Assembly: GCA_052174475.1 (NCBI GenBank)
Contig: JBQMRO010000016.1
Coordinates: forward strand, 47,359 to 111,358
DNA length: 64,000 nucleotides
From: Arsenophonus sp052174475
GTDB taxonomy: Bacteria; Pseudomonadota; Gammaproteobacteria; Enterobacterales; Enterobacteriaceae
Direction: 5' to 3'
Part shown: one piece after another, positions 51,891 through 62,266 of the stretch
Layout of the letters: the number at the start of each line of letters is the position of its first letter
How positions within the stretch are numbered: position 1 is the first letter of the stretch
Made by a program: the position numbers and the translations under genes
Notes under the pieces: model-generated
The model's database searches: none
Seen by the model: the letters and a program-made list of their open reading frames with translations, nothing else
What the model was told of the DNA's origin: nothing

Positions 51891-53255
51891 GTTATGCTTA
51901 TTTCTAGTGTATGTGATTTCAGAGATGTTAGTTATAATCCTGCTTATTGATTTTGTGAATGATTTCAACAACAGATAGATGATATTCCATGAAAAATCTA
52001 CCCTACAGATAATATGAAAAACAAATATTATCTCTGATCTATTGCACTTAACCCATTCTAATAATGACAGGTAGCTAATAGCGCCGCGCTGTTGATGACC
52101 TGAGGTGAAGCTATGCTGCGATAACGTCCTGAACGCTGCCTTGTTGATGAGCGTTTATGATGTCGTTTGTAATAGTTATGTGCTACAACAAACCATGCAA
52201 CTGGTATTATAGATATTGAGATTAAAGTACCTAAAGTCATAAATCACAGCGGTAACGTAATATGCTTCAACAACTCATTCTTACCATAGCCGCTAGTACC
52301 TATAACTAGGCACATGTGCCGGTAAGTTTCATAAAACTCTTGAAAAAGAGAGCGCTTCTTAGCGAAAAACATATGGTATCTTACCAGTGCTATCAGTAGA
52401 ATTGAAACAGCGATGACTTAAAAAGCACAGGCAAGAACAGCTGTATGATTTGAGCGATACGTCTAACGTTTATTTCTTGGTCGATGACCATTATAACCAT
52501 CTTCTTAGGAAATCTGATCGCCATGGCATGCTGCTCATTATATCAGCAGCACAGTGCACATGGACGCAAGTAGAAGCTCGTTTCGGTTGAAGATGCTTAT
52601 CGAGAGTCAGAAGCGAACTGGGCAAAACTTCTTAATTATCTGCGAGTGCCTAACTTAACCATATATTTCAGTCTTGCTTACGGCAAGATGGTGCCATTAC
52701 TTTTTAATACAATGATAAAGATGTTTCCGAATACGTAATACCAATGTTGTTGGTATACAAAATGGCTCATGTTCTGTCTTTACTCCCAAAAGACATGCAG
52801 CACCGAAAGTTAAAGTTAAGCTTCAGTAGGTCTAGCTAGCAGAGAACGCGACGCGGCTAATAAATCATTGATATTTTGTTTGCATTGTTTTAAGTGCATC
52901 CTTCAGCGATTAGGATGTTGAAGAAAGATTAAGAAAAACAGTTAAGTGTTCTAGGACCTCTCATCAGCGCACTTGGCGTCAAAAAAAACAACGAATTCGA
53001 ATTATAAATCAGCTCTTACATGACAATGTAAGACTATGAAGCGGACGTCGAAGAGCTATTGCTCGAGGAAAACAACCATTTCAATAGTATTGAAGCTACC
53101 CATTCTGTTCAAAAAATCTAAAACCAGCTAAGAAGATCTCAGAATGTTTTATCCTGCTGAGAATCTACAGGCAAATTAAGGATGGAAAATAGATTTACAA
53201 AATATCAAAGAGAAGCACAATATGATACCGTCATACACTAAAATTTATTAATAAT
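51891..53255 (+). mobile_element. Degenerate IS256-type element, copy 8
   Basis: Plus-strand relic starting GTTATGCTTATTTCTAGTG, the left-end motif. Readings include VDDLRCEAML-like and IDIEIKVPKVINHSGN (family DVEVKVPKVRDRSGN) near 52200-52250, and VEDAYRESEANW-like near 52590-52620. The C-terminal signature near 52970-53010 is heavily mutated (LASKKTTNSN). It ends with the complement of the right-end motif. Confidence 0.78.
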
Positions 53256-55904
53256 TAATTACTATTAATGGCAGTTCTTTTTTGTATCCTACAATAGGAT
53301 TTCCAGTTCCTTAAAGCCAGCTATTAGCGTATCTTTCCCTTTTGCCATCTATCAGTATATCTACCCACTTCCACTCTATCAGATATATCATCATCTCCTT
53401 CAGAACCATTTATATTACTCTTCTTTATCAACTGATATACCGTATTTTATTTACTACTTAATACAGTTAATATTCTTCTATTTAATATTTTAATTAAATT
53501 TTATTGAATATTCTCTTCATATTTATCAACAAAATTTAAATTAAGCAAATGATATTATATTTAAATTAAAACTTAACATGCTATAAATTCTTTATAGCTA
53601 GTAATTAAAAATTAATAACAAGAGTGTGCTCTACTATAAAAATTAGTTACTTTTTAGCGCTATGCAAAAATTTGATAATAGTAGACTAGCTAGTATTTTA
53701 CTGAATAAGTAATGCTTAAATCTATTCAAAAGTTAGCCTTTTTTGGGGAAATATTTAAAAAAATTAAAAATTCTTTTCGTTCAAATGTCCAGTTTTAGAG
53801 AAGAAAAATAGTTTAAAAAATAAAAACTGAAACAGTTCAGATTCTTTTCTTAATTAAAAAAACTATAAATTTACATATGACTGATCACTGCATCACTAAA
53901 TTACTGCATTTTAATAACTTAACGTTGATATATTAAAGGTCCAAAACCATAAGTGATGGTTTTTGTGAAAGCATTCCTTGTATGCTTATGCTATAATGAT
54001 TATGTCAGCGATCTCTATATCTAAAGCTCATCTGACGTTTTCTATCAGAAAAGAAAAATAATCGAACCTGGATTGACTTTTCCTTGATCTGCATATTTGG
54101 AAATATTCCATGATTGCATTTAAAGAATGCATAACTACTATATATATTTGCGGCCTGAGTCCAATGCATTTAATTTTAGCTCAATCGCATTAGAAATACA
54201 ATTACCATTAAGCTTTATAGAAATAAAGACATCATAATTCGATTTGACGGATCAAATTTATTGTAAAAACACATCAGCAATCATGCTTTAAACAAAAAAA
54301 TCTTTAATTATCTATGTATGCTTAACTTTTATTCATGGGCAGCTATTTAGTAACTCCTTACTAAATTCTTGTTGTGCTAACTAATATCCCTAATCTTTAA
54401 AAGAATCTTAAATGAATTTCACTTTATTGCCTTTATCCACTATAAAGTTACCGATTTACGATTATTTTGGAGAGCATACTCAGTTTCTGCTTTCACTAAC
54501 CGCTTCATTCCTTTTTGCGAACAGGCTTTATTCCGATTCTACATTTGATTGAAAACCGAATTTTATTCTATACATTCATCCCTTATAGAAATTTAATTAT
54601 TTTATTTACCTCAAAGCAGAATTGCTAGTTTTCTTATTTAATACCTCATAAATATTTTATAAATTTTCGTGAAAATAACTATATTAGTCAATTCTGGCTG
54701 TTTTACAGCGATTGATTTTTTTGGGGGGGGGAAGCACACCGCTTTGATAATAAGCTCATAGGTTGTAAACAAACACACAATATCAAGTTTTTTACGTAAA
54801 GCTAAATCTAAACAAAAGATCTACAGCCTCAAACAGGAGTAGTTAATGGTTCTTTAATAAACACATTATATTGTTAAATCAAATCAAGTATTTCAGCGTA
54901 GGAACTCCCCCCCGTTCCTTAATACATTCTTAGCATAAATTTAAGTTAATTTTTTACTAGCGCAAATCTCCATCTAAGAAATCTTTTTGTTACTATGATA
55001 GGCTTTCTTTTTACTGCTGCATCACAACCACTTTTAATATTACTTAGGTAATATAAGTACTAATACTATTCTTATCAATATAAGAAATCATTAAACTATT
55101 AGGACACTAAACTTACCTATATTACTGTTATTAGATTACCTTGTTGAGAAATGAATGTTTTGCTTTCTATCAAGCTCTCCTTTTATTATATTACGCAATA
55201 CCTATTAACCCTTGGAGTTGGCTAAGTGGATTTAACCTGCTGATTTTAGTGAGAAATAATATCTAGCTGAAGAAAGAAGATCAGATTTATAAATCATCAT
55301 AGCAAAGCAGAGAACCTAACTATTACACACTAGATTTACTAATAATTATCTATTAATTTTAAAGTAACATATAGTATGGGCACCATTAAATAATTTTCTA
55401 TACTAACACTTCTTAATTTAAGATATAAGAGAGAGATCTTATTATTCATTAGCATAACGCATTTGCAGCACAAATAATTAAACTACTACTATTATAGTAG
55501 TAGTGCAATTTTTTTCAAAAACAATTAATTCACGTAAAATATTATGCTTTAATAAAGCATTCACTATAAAATCACAATTTATCAATTAAATTGGTTAGAA
55601 GATAGAAAAATTATATTTCTATCCTAATGTTCATACCGCAGAACGGTTAAATTCGTATAACAAGTGCTTTAAGATTAATTAATTATTTAGTCACGACACT
55701 AAATAGGCTCTAGTTGCGTAATCATATTTATGGCAATATTACTATTGAGAAATATAATTGATAGAAATTATCATGATAATGACGCTTCATCGTCAAGAAA
55801 CTACAACACCTAAAATCAGCGCTGCTCTTTTACACAGCAAAGAGACTGCGTCTGGTTTAGTTAAATAACGTTATACTATATCTTAATTTACCGTTGCTAA
55901 ATGA
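53256..55904. other. Decayed region, no gene recognised
   Basis: About 2.6 kb of AT-rich DNA with stops in all frames. A run of nine G at 54723-54731 stands out. Near 55180-55345 an IS256-type end fragment can be seen. Nothing else was identified. Confidence 0.55.
55180..55345 (+). mobile_element. Possible IS256-type end fragment
   Basis: ACACTAGATTTACTAATAAT near 55322-55341 resembles the complement of the shared right-end motif, and the preceding 130 bases resemble the 3' end of the plus-strand copies weakly. No coding similarity is left. Confidence 0.35.
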
Positions 55905-56733
55905 TAAAAGATATGTTAATGATTACAGCCATATTCCTCATCGTTTCCCGATGAGGTTGTTATCCGCTCATCAAGAAGCTGTAGTTATTTTCCTGCAAAA
56001 AATGTATTTCTGTCTCTCAACAATCTGTTGAGAATCATATGCGAATTCTTAAACTCAATCGTATCCCGATCTTATCTGAAATCACTGTTATGCAAATATG
56101 GATGGATAGTTTGCATGAAATTAGGCAAAAAAACCGAAGCTGACGTAAGAAGCGTTTAAAAGATACGAACTTAATTATCTATATGTAGCTGTGAAATATC
56201 TTCAGCAATGTAAACAAAGCTTCACAACGTTATTTTTTTCGTGTATATATCACACTACTCGATTGGTTTTTATCTGCCTTTAGAAGAGAGAATACCGTGG
56301 GTTATGTTTCGACGGTTCTTACGTGATCTTAATCAGCAATACCACATGTTTATCCGGGTACTTACAGATAAAAGCAAAGAATTTATAGATCGCCTTTTTA
56401 ATCTATGAAACATTCAGTCAACAGAAAATATAAATTCCACTGTTTATATGCAAATCTTGCTATAAAATACTGACTTATTCATCAATCATTCTAAAATAAA
56501 TGGTATGGTCGAACAATTTAATGGATGCATAGAAAATAAGTTGAAAAACCATCATTTCAATCTCTAATCAAGAGATTGAGATCACTCTGCATCGATATGT
56601 TTAGATATACAATCAGGAATTATCCCAATCAGCATTGGGTACTAAAACCTCATTGTAATTTATGAAAAACTAATTCAAAATTAAACCTAAATTATTTAAA
56701 AAAACCATCTATTTTACGGGAAATGACAGTTAG
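55905..56733 (+). mobile_element. Degenerate IS481-type transposase, longest copy
   Basis: Relic of an integrase-core (DDE) transposase. Frames in order: LSAHQEAVVIFLQKMYF, KPKLT.EAFKRYELNY, then RRFLRDLNQQYHMFIRVLTD with DKSKEFIDRLF (family LTDNGKEFTDRLF; one catalytic Asp visible, the Asn already changed), GMVEQFNGCIENKLKNHHFN (family GMVERFNGRIEDVLQSHHF) and a C-terminal GNDS before the stop. Frameshifts separate these blocks. Related fragments lie at 6270 and 19489. Confidence 0.8.
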
Positions 56734-56916
56734 TTAACAGGACTACTCCAACATGAGTATTTTAAGTACCAGCTGTTTTTTATTACTAGTTAACTACCTT
56801 GAATTATTAATATTTATCAGTATAGTCCGATAAAGTTTATGGTTATTTATCCGTACCTGATGGTTAATAATATACAAAACTGGAGTTAGCAGTTGTTATA
56901 CTGTCTGTAAATTAAT

Positions 56917-56996
56917 CTAATCAATGCTTATCACAAATAATAAAGCCAAGTAATAGATAATATCTGGCTTTATTATTTGTGATAAGCATTGATTAG
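56917..56996 (-). terminator. Perfect 32-bp hairpin at the end of frdD
   Basis: 56917-56948 is the exact reverse complement of 56965-56996, around a 16-base loop. The frdD stop codon (56993-56995) lies inside the promoter-proximal arm, so the structure forms at the very end of the frdCD message. In E. coli the frd terminator also sits directly after frdD. The stem is much longer than usual for a terminator and is followed only by a short AT stretch. Confidence 0.7.
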
Positions 56997-57349
56997 ATTT
57001 TAATGATAACAATCATAGCAAGCATACTAATGCTAGTGGCAGTACCATAAAAAATCCATTTTGCGGCTGGAATTGCTATTTTTAGATCATGCATCCCATG
57101 ATGAAGTCGATATATCCCAGACCAAATAGGTAAAATAATCATTAATAGCAAAAAAGCACGACCAATAAAACTTTGACAAAACGCTAAAATACGTTCAAAA
57201 TAAAAAATTTCTGGCGCAAAACAATCTAGAGGAATTAAAATCGCTAATAAAAGAATAATAACCGGAGAGACAATTGCACTCCACATGCCGCCAACACCAA
57301 ATAATCCCCAAAAAATAGGTTCATTAGAACGTTCAGGAAGTTGATTCAT
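56993..57349 (-). CDS. frdD: Fumarate reductase membrane anchor subunit D
   Basis: Inner-membrane anchor that, with FrdC, holds the FrdAB catalytic dimer and forms the menaquinol site. It is 118 residues (E. coli 119). RSNEPIFWGLFGVGGMWSAI matches [20 protein letters not shown]; three hydrophobic helices (about 20-45, 62-85, 98-118); HHGMHDLKIAIPAAKWIFYG corresponds to the conserved loop before helix 3. The gene is 16 bases after frdC. Its catalytic partners frdA and frdB are destroyed just upstream, so the known function cannot be carried out from this locus. Confidence 0.94.
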   Translation of the reverse strand: MNQLPERSNEPIFWGLFGVGGMWSAIVSPVIILLLAILIPLDCFAPEIFYFERILAFCQSFIGRAFLLLMIILPIWSGIYRLHHGMHDLKIAIPAAKWIFYGTATSISMLAMIVIIKI

Positions 57350-57365
57350 TATTGTTCTCCTTAGA

Positions 57366-57758
57366 TTATATTAACGATACAACTAAGATAATAATCGTTA
57401 CTAAAAACGTAACACCCCAAAGTAATTTTACTATCGTTTCTTGGGCTATTTTTTTATTTTTAATTATAATGTTCATAGCTTTAGGTACCAATTCAAACCA
57501 GGTTTTTGTATGAAATAAAGTTGCTATTAAAGTGAAAATATTAATTAATAAAATAATTGGGTTATCAAGAAAACCAATATAATTGGACCAACTTTCACTC
57601 CCTGCTGTCAACGAACATACGCCATAAAGAACAACTAAACTAAACCAAATTTGAGGGATAGCGGTTGCTTCTCGAATAACATAAAAACGATAAAATTCAA
57701 TCTGTTGCCACCAATTTGGTGATATTTTACGTACATATGGCTTACGTTTTGTCATCAT
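57366..57758 (-). CDS. frdC: Fumarate reductase membrane anchor subunit C
   Basis: Partner of FrdD in the membrane anchor of fumarate reductase. It is 130 residues (E. coli 131). [20 protein letters not shown] matches [20 protein letters not shown], and [20 protein letters not shown] continues it. Three hydrophobic helices follow, and [20 protein letters not shown] matches [27 protein letters not shown] lies five bases before the ATG at 57758; the next ATG is an alternative. It is preceded by a frdA/frdB deletion scar, so it may be a not-yet-decayed leftover or be kept for another reason. Confidence 0.95.
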   Translation of the reverse strand: [130 protein letters not shown]

Positions 57759-57768
57759 CTTTTCTTCC

Positions 57769-58331
57769 TTAGCTTGCTTTCAAAATAGGTATAATAAAAT
57801 ATTTTACACTTGCTGCTTTTCCTTATTGAATTGCATCGTTAACGTTAACATGTTTAGGCATGCTTCAGAGCAGTAATCGATAAATATACAGCTTCATACA
57901 TCATTATCGGCATTTAGTAATGACATCCTGTTTTATTAACAGCAAATCAAGTTGAAATTCGTTCGATTTTTATTCCTTCGAAACGATGGAGATTATGGTA
58001 TCATCTTTTTTATGATTCCATGGGAATTCCCCATAATTCTAGTTGTGTTGTTTCTGTTGAAAATGCACAAAAAATATTCAACAACATTCTGTTAACATAA
58101 CCAACATTTCTATGAAACTGTATCATTAAAACAATAATCATAAGTATTATGAAATTGAGCGATTCTCGCTGCGCTATCTTACCTTCTGTAATGACAATAT
58201 GATTACGCATGGAATAAATTTTTAAAACAAAAAATTTTAATATATGAATTAATTTCAGTATCAACAATTGTTGCTCTTAAATCAGATCAATCAGCTTCTA
58301 TTCTAACTAAATTAGAATTAAAATTTTGCAT
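57769..58331 (-). pseudogene. frdA: frdA'-'frdB deletion remnant
   Basis: The first part is the FrdA N-terminus: MQNFNSNLVRIEAD, stop, SDLRATIV (E. coli MQTFQADLAIVGAGGAGLRAAI), then KIYSMRNHIVITEG (VYPMRSHTVAAEG), STETTQLELWGIPMES (PTEMTQLELWGCPWSR) and RFEGIKIERIS (RFGGMKIERTW), to roughly FrdA residue 118. Without a gap the sequence then becomes the FrdB C-terminus: CSEACPKHVNVNDAIQ (CSEVCPKHVDPAAAIQ), stop, GKAASVKYFIIPILKAS, ending 10 bases before frdC. So one deletion removed about 80 percent of frdA and of frdB. Flavin site residues and Fe-S cysteines are lost. Confidence 0.92.
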
Positions 58332-58535
58332 AAAATACTATTTCTATTATTGATAGAAATAAATTGTATGTTGTTATGGCATTGTTATTTGATTAACATT
58401 AATTATTAATTCTAAATTATTATTTAGCAATTTATAATAAATTGTTACTAACAGAGATTTGATTTAGATATAATTTTTACAGAATTTTGTTTATAACATG
58501 AGATCTAGACTTTTTTAAAATTAGCTATTTTGATC

Positions 58536-59930
58536 GAGTTATTGGTAAATCTAGTGTATGATTGTCAGCAGTGGATATATGTTCCACTATGATGCTTTAT
58601 AAATTCCATTCTTCATTCTTAATGGATATTATTTACCATCTATAGTTAGCAGATTAAATCCCTCCCCCCCCACTGATCTGCTTTCAGATATTCTGAGCAA
58701 AATATAGCATATTAAATAATATTAAAAGGATTGTTTTTAAAGCACACTGCTTCTCGCGTCGGCTTCATAGCTTTAGTATCGCAAAAATCGATTTAATCAG
58801 ATTCGACATTCTTATTGAAGCCAAGTGTGCTAATGGGAAGGGATAGAATGCCAGCTGTTCTTCTCGATTTTTCTTTAACTCCTTCATCGCTAAAGGATGC
58901 TTTGCTAAAAATATTGCTAATAAATATTAAGGGATTTGTTAATGGTATTAACACCTTCTAGTACCCGCAAATCTCTCATAACTTACCCTTAACTTTTAGT
59001 TGTATGCCTTTATGGAGTGAAGGCAGCACATTACCTACTTTGTGTACCTAATAGCGTTGGGGCTAAATGTCCTAATATTTTTGCCATTGCATTCAAAACC
59101 AAGGACGCTGTATCCCGTAGTAAGCTTAAGAGATACAATTAAACTACCTGCTCTCGTATAGAGCATCAGAAGCTCGACCAAGTGCACTTATGACTCTTAA
59201 TAAAGATCTTTTGTAACAGCTGCCTCCTTACATCCATACGCAATGATGCCGATAATGAGCAGAAGGTAATGGCGATCAGCTTACCTGAGAGAATAATATA
59301 CGTCATCGCCTAAGAAATAAACATAACGTATATTGCTTAAATTACGCAAATATAATTCCATGTTCTTCTCAAACCATTACTGTATCAATTTACTGATAGT
59401 ACTTAACAAGATAGTATATGTTTTTCACCGAGAAACAGCTAAAAGCTTTAAAAAATCAGCGGTGAGAGATATCACTCATAAGTACAAAAGCAATAATAGC
59501 AAATCTTATCGCTTTTTACACGCTTCAGATAAGGCAATAATGAGCTTTTGAAACAAATTATGTTGCGCTGCGATCCTCTCTTTAACCTTAGGCACTTTAA
59601 TCTTAAAATACTAATATCATTCTGTATAATTCACTGTAGCAAAACTATTACTGGTGACGGACATAACCCAGTCGAGAAAGGTAGTATTGAGTATGTTGTT
59701 ACAACTATGACTTCGAGTTTATCCTTAATAACGGTATTTATTAGTTACCTGGTATAATTATAGATGATTTCATGCAATGGATGAAAGGTGATATCTATTC
59801 TTGTGTCTACCTGATATGGTGGACTTTTTATGGTGTATTATCTCTCTGCTGTTAAAATCATCCATGAAATTAATTAGTAGGATACGTTACCCATCTCCGA
59901 AGCTCCATATACCAGAAATAAACATAGCTC
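58536..59930 (-). mobile_element. Degenerate IS256-type element, copy 9
   Basis: Full-length minus-strand relic. The complement near 58790-58870 reads LAFYPFPLAHLASIRMSNLI, then KSIFAIL, the mutator-type C-terminal signature with changes. Ends: GAGTTATTGGTAAATCTAG at 58536 and an AACATAGCT-type motif near 59930. A run of eight C at 58664-58671 lies in the former 3' region. Confidence 0.8.
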
Positions 59931-59969
59931 TTAAGTAGCTTCAAGGCTGGTAAGTGGAAAGAGGCGATC

Positions 59970-60504
59970 TTATTTAAACCGCACGTTACAGCGCTAATGT
60001 AATTTACATTAAAGGTAAATTTTTAATTGTAAAAGAAATTATTAATAATAAATCAATCTGGAGAAGCAACCTGCTAGATATTTAGCAACTAATAAAACTT
60101 ATTTCGCATGCTGCGATTGTCGCGAACTATATAAAGAAACATGGTATTATTTCACTTCCTCGGAAATTAATAAAAATTTATTAATGGATTCAACCTTCTG
60201 ATCTGATGATCGCACTTTCCTTCTATTTTTTTTGATTGAACTAAATGAGATGTCTAAAAACATCTACATATAATAATGATATCCACTAATCTCTATTATT
60301 ACTGATAAAACATTATCCAGTTTATGACTTTATCTTTGTTTTTAGTGGCAAAAAGTATATGATATTTTATCAGCTAATATTTTCCCATTAACATTAATCA
60401 ATGCTTATCAATTCTATATAAGCTAATAGCTATTAATCTTATTCTACAGTGGTGCAGCTTGTCACTGCGTGTTAAAATGCTAGAGTTTACATTTACCGCA
60501 ATGA
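59970..60504 (+). pseudogene. nudJ: nudJ pseudogene (Nudix hydrolase)
   Basis: Remnant of NudJ, a Nudix phosphatase acting on HMP-pyrophosphate and nucleoside diphosphates. The start codon is TTA; then FKPHVTA and IKGKFLIVKEIINNKSIW (E. coli FKPHVTV, AEGKFLVVEETINGKALW). In shifted frames HAAIVA, KETWYYF, then DDRTFLLFFLIELNEM (DKTPFLRFLFAIELEQI). The Nudix box is destroyed. It lies directly upstream of mnmA, the enterobacterial order nudJ-mnmA-hflD-purB. Confidence 0.85.
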
Positions 60505-60513
60505 GATCTATTC

Positions 60514-61623
60514 ATGTTAGATAACCAGTTAAAAAAAGTCATCATTGGTATATCTGGAGGTGTTGATTCATCTGTATCCGCTTACCTATTAAAACAACAA
60601 GGTTATCAGGTTGCCGGTCTATTCATGAAAAATTGGGAAGAAGACGATACTGAAGAGTATTGCTCAGCAGCTATCGATCTTGCCGACGCACAATTGGTAT
60701 GCGATAAACTAGATATAGAGCTGCATACCGTTAACTTTTCCGCTGAATATTGGGAAAATGTTTTTGTCCATTTTCTTGCTGAATATAAAGCTGGTCGAAC
60801 ACCGAATCCCGATATTCTGTGTAATAAAGAAATTAAATTTAAAGTATTTCTGGAATTTGCCATTGAAAATCTAGCAACAGACTATATTGCCACTGGCCAC
60901 TACGCTAGACGTAAAACTGTTGCTGGACACTATCAATTATTACGTGGTTTAGATAAAAATAAAGACCAGAGCTATTTCCTTTATCCTTTAGATCAAAATC
61001 AACTAGCACGAAGTCTTTTCCCAATTGGTGAACTAAAAAAATCAGCCGTTCGTGTTCTCGCTGAAAAAATTGGTTTAATTACAGCCAAAAAGAAAAACTC
61101 AACAGGAATTTGTTTTATTGGTGAACGTAAATTTTGTGACTTTCTCGCTCGTTATCTACCGACTAAACCAGGTGCAACAATAACAGTTGACGGCAAAATT
61201 TTAGGTGAACATGCAGGTTTAATGTATTATACGATAGGTCAACGTAAAGGGTTACGTATTGGTGGTGTAAAAAAAACTAATAACGATCCCTGGTTTGTTG
61301 TCAACAAAGATATTAAAAATAATTACCTAATTGTTGCACAAGGCCATAACCACCCACGTTTAATGTCCACAGGACTTATCGTTCAACAAATCCATTGGAT
61401 TAATCCAGAAATATTAAATAAAATCAATCAATGCACTGTTAAAACGCGTTATCGACAGCCAGATATTCCCTGTACAATTAAGCTACTTACTAACAATAAA
61501 GTCGCTGTACAATTTGACTACCCTATTGCAGCCATTACACCTGGTCAGTCGGCAGTTTTTTATCAAGGTGAAATTTGTTTAGGCGGTGGTGTTATTGAAA
61601 CACGTATTCAGGAGTCAATGTGA
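60514..61623 (+). CDS. mnmA: tRNA-specific 2-thiouridylase MnmA
   Basis: Activates U34 of tRNA-Lys, -Glu and -Gln with ATP and inserts sulfur that originates at IscS and travels through the Tus relay. It is 369 residues (E. coli 368). PP-loop GISGGVDSSVSAYLL; FMKNWEEDDTEEYCSAA; the catalytic Cys in TPNPDILCNKEIKF and the second Cys in STGICFIGERKF; ATGHYARR; GQRKGLRIGGV; C-terminal GQSAVFYQGEICLGGGVIE. First intact gene of an mnmA-hflD-purB operon. Its retention agrees with retention of iscS in this window although iscU is dead. Confidence 0.97.
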   Translation: MLDNQLKKVIIGISGGVDSSVSAYLLKQQGYQVAGLFMKNWEEDDTEEYCSAAIDLADAQLVCDKLDIELHTVNFSAEYWENVFVHFLAEYKAGRTPNPDILCNKEIKFKVFLEFAIENLATDYIATGHYARRKTVAGHYQLLRGLDKNKDQSYFLYPLDQNQLARSLFPIGELKKSAVRVLAEKIGLITAKKKNSTGICFIGERKFCDFLARYLPTKPGATITVDGKILGEHAGLMYYTIGQRKGLRIGGVKKTNNDPWFVVNKDIKNNYLIVAQGHNHPRLMSTGLIVQQIHWINPEILNKINQCTVKTRYRQPDIPCTIKLLTNNKVAVQFDYPIAAITPGQSAVFYQGEICLGGGVIETRIQESM

Positions 61624-62246
61624 GCAAAAATTTTTATAATATTACTCTTGCATTTGCGGGTATTTGCCAAGCATGCCGCCTAGTTCAGCAATTGGCTCAT
61701 GAAGGTAAAATTAACGATAATGCGGCAGAAGTGATGATTAATAGCACACTAAATATTAATCCAACATCTACATTAGCTGTTTATGGCAATAACGAGGAAA
61801 ATCTTAGCATTGGGTTAAATACTCTACTTGCTATACTTACCACTTCAGGTAGTACGATTTCCTCAGATTTAACCCGCTACTTATTAAGTCTTATTGGATT
61901 AGAGCGCCGACTAAGAAAAAATTCACCTGCAAGTGATGAACTTAAACGACGTGTTAAATTACTTCAAGAGAAAAAAAAATATTTTGAACCTATGTGTACT
62001 GGTATTTTTAATGCGCTAGCAGGTATTTATGTAGATGTTATTAGTCCTATTGGCCCCCGTATTAAGGTAACGGGTTCTCCTGATATTCTACAAAACACCT
62101 TGATACAAGCTAAAGTACGAGCATTACTTTTTACTGGCATTCGTAGTGCTGTTTTATGGCAACAAGTTGCTGGAAGCCGACTACAATTAATGTTTTCGCG
62201 ACAACGTTTAATCAATCAAGCAAAAAATATTCTTGCTCATTATTAA
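61620..62246 (+). CDS. hflD: High-frequency lysogenization protein HflD
   Basis: Membrane-associated protein which in E. coli binds phage lambda CII; its housekeeping role is unclear. It is 208 residues (E. coli 213). It starts with GTG overlapping the mnmA TGA (GTGA), giving MSKNFYNITLAFAGICQACR, matching MAKNYYDITLALAGICQSAR. LVQQLAHEGK, NPTSTLAVYG, TRYLLSLIGLERRL, YVDVISPIGPRIKVTGSP and AVLWQQVAGSRLQLMFSR are conserved. The GTGA overlap implies translational coupling to mnmA. purB follows 20 bases later. Confidence 0.95.
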   Translation: MSKNFYNITLAFAGICQACRLVQQLAHEGKINDNAAEVMINSTLNINPTSTLAVYGNNEENLSIGLNTLLAILTTSGSTISSDLTRYLLSLIGLERRLRKNSPASDELKRRVKLLQEKKKYFEPMCTGIFNALAGIYVDVISPIGPRIKVTGSPDILQNTLIQAKVRALLFTGIRSAVLWQQVAGSRLQLMFSRQRLINQAKNILAHY

Positions 62247-62266
62247 TAAATTGGAAATCATTATCA

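Noticed and set aside
58010..58267. 85-residue minus-strand open frame upstream of frdC
   Set aside because: Contains YSMRNHIVITEG and TETTQLELWG, frameshifted FrdA sequence; merged into the frdA'-'frdB remnant.
62156..62266. 37-codon N-terminal extension of purB
   Set aside because: Lies inside hflD in another frame; MELSSLTAVSP matches the known PurB start exactly.
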